Made by a program: the position numbers and the translations under genes
Source: Verrucomicrobiales bacterium
Lineage (GTDB): Bacteria > Verrucomicrobiota > Verrucomicrobiia > Verrucomicrobiales > DEV007
Assembly (NCBI GenBank): GCA_023253615.1
Contig: JALRFZ010000015.1
Span: forward strand, 1 to 6,802
Direction: 5' to 3'
DNA length: 6,802 bases
Part shown: positions 1 to 6,802 of the stretch, one piece after another
How positions within the stretch are numbered: the first letter of the stretch is position 1
How the letters are laid out: each line of letters opens with the position of its first letter
The notes under the pieces: generated by a model
Told to the model about the DNA's origin: nothing
Database searches by the model: none
What the model saw: the letters and a program-made list of their open reading frames with translations, nothing else

Positions 1-1
1 C

Positions 2-109
2 ATCACGATGGTGCAGGGAGAGGGCGCCCTGCAGTCGAACCAGCCCGACAACTACTTTTGTCTTCAGGTGAACCCCTACAACGGACAGGTGAGCGAATTC
101 CGCCCTTGA
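2..109 (+). CDS. C-terminal end of an upstream gene, unidentified (possibly pseudopilin-like)
   Basis: The frame starting at base 2 is open from the window edge to a TGA at 107-109 and encodes 35 residues ending in NPYNGQVSEFRP. The composition looks like real protein (Gln/Asn-rich, one Cys, aromatic residues), whereas the other two forward frames read as Arg/Pro-rich noise. The pattern of a hydrophobic strand followed by N-P-x-N-G-x-V and a short polar end resembles the C-termini of pseudopilin or prepilin-type secreted proteins common in Verrucomicrobiota, but this is a loose resemblance and not an identification. It is separated from the act operon by 279 bp and is probably functionally unrelated. 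Confidence 0.6.
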   Translation: MTMVQGEGALQSNQPDNYFCLQVNPYNGQVSEFRP

Positions 110-165
110 TCCCTGACGTTGGTGCCGGATTCATTGGCCGCAGAATGTCTCTTCCGGCCCTGTTC

Positions 166-194
166 TTGATTTGTTCAAGGTCCGGGACTTGAAT
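166..194 (+). promoter_or_regulatory. Weak sigma70-like promoter candidate
   Basis: TTGATT at 166-171 (four of six matches to TTGACA) and TTGAAT at 189-194 (four of six matches to TATAAT) are separated by exactly 17 nt, which would put transcription start near 201 and leave a leader of about 190 nt before actA. The -10 element overlaps the dyad at 174-193, as an operator might. Two four-of-six hexamers can arise by chance, so this is only a candidate. Confidence 0.2.
174..193. repeat. Imperfect 20-bp dyad (TTCAAG ... CTTGAA)
   Basis: The outer arms TTCAAG (174-179) and CTTGAA (188-193) are perfect complements. The inner eight bases are partly symmetric around a central CCGG, so eight of ten position pairs match. 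It could be a protein-binding operator. As RNA it would form only a 6-bp stem, and no T-run follows on the + strand, so it does not look like a terminator for the upstream gene. Confidence 0.35.
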
Positions 195-338
195 CGGGGA
201 GTGCTTTGACCGTGGTGCTGCCGACTCCGTGGAGCACGGTTCTTTCGTGCTTGTTCCGGCTCCCGCCAGGGGGATCGGCGGAGTCCTGCCGGAAAGCGCA
301 CAAGGCCTTCGCAAACGTTCAAATTTCCTTGGAAAAAA

Positions 339-362
339 CGCTTGTGAAATTTTTCACAAGCG
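339..362. promoter_or_regulatory. Perfect 24-bp inverted repeat; CRP/FNR-family-like operator or minus-strand terminator
   Basis: Two perfectly complementary 11-nt arms (CGCTTGTGAAA and TTTCACAAGCG) flank a central TT. Bases 343-358 read TGTGA-N6-TCACA, which is exactly the consensus layout of the E. coli CRP site, so a CRP/FNR-superfamily regulator is one plausible ligand. The element ends 8 nt before the actA Shine-Dalgarno and 26 nt before its ATG; bound protein or a folded leader hairpin could therefore affect actA expression. Read on the minus strand the same hairpin is followed directly by six T residues (complement of A6 at 333-338), the classic intrinsic terminator form, although no minus-strand gene is seen here. 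The repeat is certain; the function is inferred. Confidence 0.6.
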
Positions 363-370
363 ATTAAGTG

Positions 371-376
371 GGAGGT
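371..376 (+). promoter_or_regulatory. Shine-Dalgarno GGAGGT for actA
   Basis: GGAGGT is a strong anti-16S complement lying 12 nt before the ATG at 389. The spacing is somewhat longer than ideal but acceptable. It rules against the alternative GTG start at 368, which lies upstream of this motif and has an in-frame TAA directly before it. Confidence 0.6.
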
Positions 377-388
377 CTTCTGCACGAC

Positions 389-1150
389 ATGGGCAACATT
401 TTTCCGCGTTGGACGAACCTCCTGGCAATCAAGATTTTCGTGGGCTTGGGCGCTCTCGGAACCTGCGTTGTCGCCGTCGCCTGGTACTCCTGGACTCCGA
501 AGTACACGAGGGTCGGGTACATGCCGCAACAGCCGATCCCTTTCGATCACAGTCTCCACGCCGGGCAGCTCGGAATGGACTGCCGTTACTGCCACAGCCA
601 GGTCGAAAACGCCGCTCATTCGAACATTCCCGCGGCGCAGGTCTGCTGGAACTGCCACGGCCCGGGCAAGGTGAAGTCCGATTCCCCCAAGTTGGAGCCT
701 TTGCGCCAGGCGATGGATCCGAACTACGAGAATTACACGGGCAAGCCGATCGAGTGGGTGCAGTTGCACAAGGTTCCGGATTACGCCCATTTCAGCCACC
801 AGGCCCACGTCAACCGCGGGGTCAGCTGTGTCGAGTGCCACGGTCGCATCGATGAAATGCCGGTGGTGTATCATGAGAAGCCTTTGAGCATGAGTTGGTG
901 TCTCGAGTGCCACCGCGAGCCCGAGAAGGTGCTTCGTCCGCTCGATCAGATCACGAATCTCGCGTGGGAGGCGGACGATCTCGATCCCGAGGCCTTCTAC
1001 TCTTATGTCGCCGGCAAGACCCAGGCTTCGGTGGAGGATTTGAAAAAGGCGGACCAAGGCAAGAAGTGGGATCGCGAACTCATCGGGGCTCACCTCCGAA
1101 AGGCTTGGGAAGTGCACCCGCCCCAGGACTGCGCCGCCTGTCACCATTGA
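389..1150 (+). CDS. actA: Alternative Complex III subunit ActA, pentaheme cytochrome c
   Basis: This 253-residue protein is the multiheme electron-transfer subunit of the quinol-oxidising Alternative Complex III, facing the periplasm. Five CxxCH c-type heme motifs are visible: CRYCH (65-69), CWNCH (86-90), CVECH (147-151), CLECH (171-175) and CAACH (248-252). A single hydrophobic segment at about 11-33 acts as an uncleaved membrane anchor. The start at ATG 389 was chosen because the resulting N-terminus, IFPRWTN right before the anchor, is the conserved opening of ActA proteins and GGAGGT precedes it; a GTG at 368 in the same frame would add seven residues. The last heme motif sits at the extreme C-terminus, with only one further residue (His253). 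Further His residues (54, 57, 137, 140, 162) are candidates for distal heme ligands. It is first in the operon, with 39 nt before actB. The ActA assignment is firm from heme count, length and neighbours. Confidence 0.93.
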   Translation: MGNIFPRWTNLLAIKIFVGLGALGTCVVAVAWYSWTPKYTRVGYMPQQPIPFDHSLHAGQLGMDCRYCHSQVENAAHSNIPAAQVCWNCHGPGKVKSDSPKLEPLRQAMDPNYENYTGKPIEWVQLHKVPDYAHFSHQAHVNRGVSCVECHGRIDEMPVVYHEKPLSMSWCLECHREPEKVLRPLDQITNLAWEADDLDPEAFYSYVAGKTQASVEDLKKADQGKKWDRELIGAHLRKAWEVHPPQDCAACHH

Positions 1151-1189
1151 TCTCCAAGAAGTCCTAACGACGACCTGAACGATTTTCGA

Positions 1190-4100
1190 ATGAAGCGTAA
1201 GTGGCAACATCCGTCCGAGGAGGAAGCATCCCGGATCCATTGGCGGAGTCTTGGCGAGCTGGAAGGCACGTCCGAATTCAAGGGCTGGCTGGAGCGCGAG
1301 TTTCCCCAGGGGGCCGGCGAGTTGGAGATGGATGACGCTTCGCGCCGTGGTTTCCTCAAATTGATGGGTGCTTCGACGGCTCTGGCTGGTTTCGGAGTGG
1401 CCTGCAGCCGCCCTCTCGAGCACCTCGTGCCCTACAATGAACACGTCGAGTGGGTCATTCCGGGCAAGGCACTCTATTATTCCACGTCGAAACCCCGGCT
1501 CGGCGGTCTCGGGTGTGAACCTCTTGTGGTCACGACCCACGAGGGGCGTCCGACCAAGGTGGATGGAAATCGTCTTCATCCGGCGGTCAGCGGAGGATCT
1601 TCCGCGTTCACCCAGGCTTCGATCCTCGATCTTTACGATCAGGATCGTTCCCGCGGTTATCGCAAGGCGGGCAAAGAGACGACCCGTCAGGATTTTGAAG
1701 ACGGCTTCCTCAAGCCTTTCCGCGAAGCGAAATCAGGGGCCAAGACGGGCGTTCTCCTTTCGGAATCGACGTCGCCGACCCGGAAAGCTCTCTTGGCCGA
1801 TCTCGCCAAGGCGGCTCCGGGGGTACGTTTCTTTTCCCATGAGGCGCTTGCCTCGGCGGGTGCCAAGGCGGCGTCCGCCGCTCTCTACGGACCCGGTGTC
1901 CTGCCGGTGGTGAATCTCTCCGGGGTGGATCGCGTTCTTTCCCTCGACTGTGATTTTCTTGGCAATGACCCGGTGGGTGAGGATTCGGTGGCGGAATTCT
2001 CCGTGGGCCGGAATCCCGGGCGGGAAGGGGGCATGGCCCGGCTCTACGCGGTGGAGGCTTCTTTCACGGTCACCGGTGGCCAGGCGGATCACCGTTATCG
2101 TCTCGCCGGTTCGCAGATTCTCGCGGTTGCCGCCCTGATGGCGAAGGAACTGGGCGCGGTGCTCGGAGATGCTTCGCTGGCTTCGCTCGCCGATGCGGTG
2201 GTCTCCCGGTTGGTGCCGGCCGTTTACAACGCGGCCTGGATCCGTGAATGTGCCGCCGATCTCGCTGCGTCGAAGGGCAAGTCGGTGGTGTTGGCCGGCT
2301 CCCGTCATGCCGCGGAAGTCCATTTCCTTGTTGCGGCGGTGAACAAGGCTCTCGGTGCCTATGGTGCCTCGATCACCCTGGTCAATCACGCCCTTTCGCC
2401 GATGGAGGACGTCGTGGCCTTGTCCGCGGCCATCGAAAAGGCGGAGATCGAGACGCTCATCGTTCTCAACGAGGGTGATGTCCTCTTCGACGCCCCTTCG
2501 AATCTCGCCCTTGCCCAGAAGGCGGCGAAGCTGAAGTCGCTTGTCCATGTCGGGGTGCGTTACAACGAAACGGGCAAGCGTGCGTCCTGGCACGTGCCCG
2601 GGGCACACTACCTGGAATCGTGGGGGGATCACTACAGTCTTTCCGGTGTCTATTCGGTGCAGCAGCCGATGATCCATCCGCTCTGGGGTGGTTATTCGGT
2701 GGACCGCTTCCTTCTCGCGCTTCTTCAGGAGGATGCCTCCGGCGCGGCTCTCCTGGAGAAAGTCAAGGCGACCTACGCTGCCGCCGGCGGCAAGGATTGG
2801 ACCGCGACGCTGCGGGATGGGTTCGCCAAGGAAGTCAAGCTTCCGGCGGGGTCTCTCACCGGCGATCCGGCGGCGCAGGTGGCGTCGCTCGTCAAGGCGG
2901 TGATTCCCGACTTTCCTCATGCCGAGGGGCTCGAGGTGGCCCTCACTCCCGGTAACGCGACGTGGGACGGGCGGTTCGTGAACAACGGATGGTTGCAGGA
3001 GGCGCCCGATCCGATCACGAAGCTCACCTGGGACAACGCGGCTCTCATCAGCTTTCATACCGCCGCCGCGCTCGGGCTCGAGGATGGCGATCTGGTCGAG
3101 TTTTCGGTGGGCGACCGCAAGATCTTCGCGCCCGTGCTCCGTGCTCCGGGGCAGGCGGACTTCGCCGTGAGTCTCGCGCTCGGCTATTACGGCGACCTCG
3201 CCGATGAGACGGTCAGCAAGGGGGTTGGCTTCAATGCTTACCCGCTCATGACCACGGTGCAGCCGTATGTGGTCACCGGAGTGATGCCGAAGCCTCTCGG
3301 CCGCAAGCATGCGCTCGCGCTGACCGCCGAGCACTACAGCATGGAGGGGCGTGCGATCGCCCGCGAAGGGACCGTCGAGATGCTGAAAAAGGATCCGACT
3401 TTCGCGCAATATCAGGGGATGGACAGCCATATCCCCGAGAATGTCTCCCTCTACAAGGGGATCGACTACGTGGGCGCGGATGTCCCGGGTGGCCCGATCG
3501 TGGGTGTGCTCGCGGGGCACGAGTTCCGTGTCGATCCGCATCACCAGTGGGCGATGACGGTGGACCTCAACACCTGCATCGGGTGCAACGCCTGTGTCAT
3601 CGCCTGCCAGGCGGAAAACAATATTCCGATCGTGGGCAAGGAGCAGGTCATCAACGGCCGCGAGATGCACTGGATCCGGATGGACCGCTACTTCACGAGT
3701 CCGAAGGACAAGGAGACGGTCGCCGAGCTCGGCAACGTTTTCGACTACATCGCGGGCAAGGAAAGCACCAAGATCGAGCCGGGCCGTCGTCCCGTGGACG
3801 ACGATCAGATCGAGATGCTCCCCCAGCCGGTCGCCTGCCAGCAGTGCGAAAGCGCCCCCTGCGAAACGGTCTGTCCGGTCAACGCCACGGTTCACACCAG
3901 CGACGGTCTCAACGCGATGACCTACAACCGTTGTATCGGCACCCGTTACTGCGCCAACAACTGTCCCTACAAGGCGCGCCGCTTCAACTACTACGATTAC
4001 AACAAGCGCCCGCTCGCGCAGCTCGAACTCGGGCCCCTCGCTCCGGCCGCGGGCAATGCGACGACGACGCAGCAGCTCCAGAAAAACCCGAACGTCACCG

Positions 4101-4447
4101 TGCGCATGCGCGGGGTCATCGAGAAGTGCACCTACTGCGTGCAGCGCATCAACACGGCGAAGATCGCCGCCAAGGCGGCGGCCCGTGACTCGGCCGACAT
4201 CCAGGTGAAGGCGAACTCCTTCACGGTGGCCTGTCAGGATGCCTGTGCCGCCGGTGCGATCACCTTCGGCAACCTCAAGGCGGTCGGCGACAAAATCAAC
4301 GAGGCCAAGAAAAACCCTCGCAACTACGACCTTTTGAAGTATATCGGCACCCGCCCGAGGACGAGCTACCTCGCCCGCATCAAGAATCCGAACCCCAGGA
4401 TGCCCGGGGCGGAATACGTGGGTACCGTGACCTCGCAGATGCATTAA
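1190..4447 (+). CDS. actB: Alternative Complex III subunit ActB, molybdopterin-oxidoreductase-like/Fe-S protein with Tat signal
   Basis: The 1085-residue protein is the large peripheral subunit that links ActC to the hemes. A roughly 50-residue leader ([20 protein letters not shown]) precedes a twin-arginine motif SRRGFLK at 51-57, a hydrophobic stretch and Cys72, a possible lipidation site. This layout is typical of ActB and implies folded export. Residues of about 75-740 form a molybdopterin-oxidoreductase-like domain, which in characterised ACIII carries no molybdenum cofactor. Residues 780-1040 are an NrfC/DmsB-like ferredoxin domain: C796-C799-C802-C806, C883-C886-C891-C895, C915-(T918)-C921-C925 and C980-C983 with C1015-C1019. 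Fifteen of the sixteen ligands are cysteines. Thr918 replaces the sixteenth, matching the known three [4Fe-4S] plus one [3Fe-4S] of ACIII. No clear Shine-Dalgarno precedes ATG 1190, but the leader fits the family and the ORF is intact. The fusion of the two domains is normal for ActB. Confidence 0.95.
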   Translation: MKRKWQHPSEEEASRIHWRSLGELEGTSEFKGWLEREFPQGAGELEMDDASRRGFLKLMGASTALAGFGVACSRPLEHLVPYNEHVEWVIPGKALYYSTSKPRLGGLGCEPLVVTTHEGRPTKVDGNRLHPAVSGGSSAFTQASILDLYDQDRSRGYRKAGKETTRQDFEDGFLKPFREAKSGAKTGVLLSESTSPTRKALLADLAKAAPGVRFFSHEALASAGAKAASAALYGPGVLPVVNLSGVDRVLSLDCDFLGNDPVGEDSVAEFSVGRNPGREGGMARLYAVEASFTVTGGQADHRYRLAGSQILAVAALMAKELGAVLGDASLASLADAVVSRLVPAVYNAAWIRECAADLAASKGKSVVLAGSRHAAEVHFLVAAVNKALGAYGASITLVNHALSPMEDVVALSAAIEKAEIETLIVLNEGDVLFDAPSNLALAQKAAKLKSLVHVGVRYNETGKRASWHVPGAHYLESWGDHYSLSGVYSVQQPMIHPLWGGYSVDRFLLALLQEDASGAALLEKVKATYAAAGGKDWTATLRDGFAKEVKLPAGSLTGDPAAQVASLVKAVIPDFPHAEGLEVALTPGNATWDGRFVNNGWLQEAPDPITKLTWDNAALISFHTAAALGLEDGDLVEFSVGDRKIFAPVLRAPGQADFAVSLALGYYGDLADETVSKGVGFNAYPLMTTVQPYVVTGVMPKPLGRKHALALTAEHYSMEGRAIAREGTVEMLKKDPTFAQYQGMDSHIPENVSLYKGIDYVGADVPGGPIVGVLAGHEFRVDPHHQWAMTVDLNTCIGCNACVIACQAENNIPIVGKEQVINGREMHWIRMDRYFTSPKDKETVAELGNVFDYIAGKESTKIEPGRRPVDDDQIEMLPQPVACQQCESAPCETVCPVNATVHTSDGLNAMTYNRCIGTRYCANNCPYKARRFNYYDYNKRPLAQLELGPLAPAAGNATTTQQLQKNPNVTVRMRGVIEKCTYCVQRINTAKIAAKAAARDSADIQVKANSFTVACQDACAAGAITFGNLKAVGDKINEAKKNPRNYDLLKYIGTRPRTSYLARIKNPNPRMPGAEYVGTVTSQMH

Positions 4448-4466
4448 TCCGAGTCTTTCCCCGACC

Positions 4467-5906
<1,440 letters not shown>

Positions 5907-5926
5907 GACAGGAATCCCCACCCAGC

Positions 5927-5930
5927 AGGA
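5927..5930 (+). promoter_or_regulatory. Short Shine-Dalgarno AGGA before the actD GTG start
   Basis: AGGA (within CAGGAACC) lies 3 nt before the GTG at 5934. The spacing is tight, but this is the only ribosome-binding-like motif here, and no ATG in the frame gives a credible ActD N-terminus before residue 50. It supports the GTG start modestly. Confidence 0.35.
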
Positions 5931-5933
5931 ACC

Positions 5934-6491
5934 GTGAGCAATTCATCCTCCAGTTCAACCGAGCTCTTCGGCTACGTCGCGGAATTTTCCTCCGCCACGG
6001 ATCTCTATCACGCCGCGGAGAAAGTCCGTGACGCCGGCTTCCGCCGGTGGGACGTCCACACGCCTTATCCCGTCCACGGCATGGATCATGCCATGGGGCT
6101 CGGCAAGAGCTGGCTCTCCGCCCTGGTCCTCGTCGGAGGCATCACCGGATCGATGACGGCCCTGCTCCTCCAGTTCTTCACGCAGGTCAGCCTTTATCCG
6201 ACGGTCGTCCAGGACAAGCCCCTCAACCTCTTCACGATCCCGGCCTTCTTCCCCGTGACCTTCGAGTTGACGATCCTCTTCTCGGCCTTCGCGACCCTCA
6301 TCGGGCTCTTCTCCCTCATCATGTTGCCGCGCTGGAATCACCCGCTCTTCAACTCGCCCCTTTTCTCGAAATTCTCGAACGACGGCTTCCTGCTCGTGAT
6401 CGAGGCCCGCGATCCCAAGTTCAAGCGGGAGAAAACCAAGGAACTGCTCTCGGAGATCGGTGCAGGCAAGATCGAGGAAGTCACTTACTGA
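5934..6491 (+). CDS. actD: Alternative Complex III subunit ActD (DUF3341 membrane protein)
   Basis: The 185-residue protein matches the ActD/DUF3341 family of ACIII, a small integral subunit thought to stabilise the complex and interact with ActC; no redox cofactor is known and none is seen here (no CxxCH and no cysteine). An N-terminal soluble part (about 10-55) carries the typical LFGYVAEFSSATDLYHAAEKVRDAGF and a DVHTPYPVHGMDHAMGL-type segment. Two transmembrane helices follow at about 60-82 and 105-131, with the conserved LPRWNHPLF just after the second. The C-terminal DGFLLVIEARDPKF region ends in a charged tail. The start is GTG at 5934, giving a serine-rich tip (SNSSSSSTE); the true start could be slightly different. 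It lies 27 nt after actC and 13 nt before actE. Confidence 0.92.
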   Translation: MSNSSSSSTELFGYVAEFSSATDLYHAAEKVRDAGFRRWDVHTPYPVHGMDHAMGLGKSWLSALVLVGGITGSMTALLLQFFTQVSLYPTVVQDKPLNLFTIPAFFPVTFELTILFSAFATLIGLFSLIMLPRWNHPLFNSPLFSKFSNDGFLLVIEARDPKFKREKTKELLSEIGAGKIEEVTY

Positions 6492-6504
6492 ACCTGACAC
6501 TGGC

Positions 6505-6802
6505 ATGCGTTGGTTTTTTCTCATCCTGGCGATCGCTTCGATCACCCTTGCATTGGCTCTCGGACCCCGCGGCGAGAAGTTCTCCTCGCCCCCGTTCATG
6601 CTCTTCCCCGACATGGACAACCAGTACAAGGTGAAGGCGCAGAAACCGAGCGAGTTCTTCGAGGACGGACAGGGCGCGCGCAAACCGGTCGAGGGCACCG
6701 TGCCGATGGGGTACACCGCTCCCCTCGGCGACGCCGTCGAGACAAGCAGCCTCGACTTCTCCCGTGGATCCGATTATTACAACACCGGTCTCTTCGGTGA
6801 TT
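6505..6802 (+). CDS. actE: Alternative Complex III subunit ActE, cytochrome c subunit (N-terminal part)
   Basis: An ATG at 6505 opens a frame that runs past the window end, giving the first 99 residues. Residues 3-20 are a hydrophobic signal or anchor segment. The following FMLFPDMDNQYKVKAQ and PSEFFEDGQGARKPVEGTV stretches match the ActE hallmark (a PDM motif, then S-x-F-F-x-D-G-x-x-x-R-x-P-V and G-T-V). The c-type heme motif expected in ActE lies beyond the window, so the electron-carrying part cannot be seen. No cysteine occurs in the visible part, so there is no lipobox near the start. No Shine-Dalgarno is evident; the start follows the actD stop by 13 nt. In the complex, ActE is a periplasmic monoheme subunit that may take part in passing electrons to the acceptor. 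Confidence 0.88.
   Translation, partial: MRWFFLILAIASITLALALGPRGEKFSSPPFMLFPDMDNQYKVKAQKPSEFFEDGQGARKPVEGTVPMGYTAPLGDAVETSSLDFSRGSDYYNTGLFGD

Larger units (their letters stand above)
110..388 (+). other. Intergenic region, presumed act operon promoter/leader
   Basis: This 279-bp stretch has no convincing coding frame: the ORFs crossing it have biased Arg/Pro/Gly compositions and only run into the act genes out of frame. It should contain the act promoter, since no promoter-sized gap exists further downstream. It holds an imperfect dyad at 174-193, a short TTTCC-TT-GGAAA palindrome at 324-335, an A6 tract at 333-338, a perfect long inverted repeat at 339-362 and the actA ribosome-binding site at 371-376. 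The 3' part from about 310 is clearly more AT-rich than the surrounding genes, as expected of a regulatory region. Confidence 0.6.

Noticed and set aside
136..171. Possible terminator for the upstream gene (GGCCG ... CGGCC followed by a T-containing stretch)
   Set aside because: The stem is only 5 bp with a 14-nt loop and the following sequence is not a T-run.
206..234. TTGACC at 206-211 as a -35 element
   Set aside because: At the right spacing there is only GC-rich sequence with no -10-like hexamer.
209..240. Hairpin ACCGTG ... CACGGT before a T-containing stretch
   Set aside because: A 6-bp stem with a 20-nt loop and only scattered T residues after it; too weak to call a terminator.
229..855. 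208-residue + strand frame overlapping the upstream region and actA
   Set aside because: It overlaps the five-heme ActA frame and its composition is Arg/Gly/Pro-biased. The actA frame carries the conserved motifs.
131..1579. 482-residue minus-strand open frame across the intergenic region, actA and the start of actB
   Set aside because: It runs opposite two clear genes and the promoter region and has no recognisable family features; a chance product of GC-rich sequence.
1190..4447. ActB as an active molybdenum enzyme such as a polysulfide, thiosulfate or formate oxidoreductase
   Set aside because: Fusion of the molybdopterin-like domain to the ferredoxin domain, the long leader before the Tat motif, the [3Fe-4S]-type Thr918 and the flanking actA/actC/actD/actE genes all identify ACIII, whose large subunit is known to lack the cofactor.

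Overview
The window carries the front part of an Alternative Complex III (ACIII, act) operon on the + strand. ACIII is a membrane quinol:electron-acceptor oxidoreductase that replaces the cytochrome bc1 complex in many bacteria. Five act genes can be read in the standard order: actA (pentaheme cytochrome c), actB (molybdopterin-oxidoreductase-like plus Fe-S protein), actC (NrfD/PsrC-like quinol-binding membrane subunit), actD (DUF3341 membrane protein) and actE (cytochrome c subunit, cut by the window end before any heme motif).

The organism is GC-rich. Genes are separated by only 13-39 nt, and Shine-Dalgarno sequences are weak or absent before actB, actC and actE. ACIII together with this style of ActB (a roughly 50-residue leader before the Tat motif) fits Verrucomicrobiota best. 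Planctomycetota, Acidobacteriota or related groups cannot be excluded without a search.

Layout: 2-109 is the C-terminal tail of an unrelated upstream gene. 110-388 is a 279-bp non-coding stretch, more AT-rich at its 3' end, that must hold the act promoter and contains two dyads; the better one is a perfect 11-bp inverted repeat just before the actA ribosome-binding site. 389-1150 is actA, 1190-4447 actB, 4467-5906 actC, 5934-6491 actD and 6505 to the end actE. No terminator-like structure lies between the act genes, so they are probably one transcript.

Together, ActC takes electrons from quinol in the membrane, the Fe-S clusters of ActB and the hemes of ActA and ActE carry them to the periplasmic side, and the acceptor is a soluble cytochrome or a terminal oxidase. 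actF and often cytochrome c oxidase genes would be expected just downstream. I found no undescribed system. The least-explained element is the dyad upstream of actA, which reads both as a perfect CRP-family half-site pair and as an intrinsic terminator for the opposite strand.
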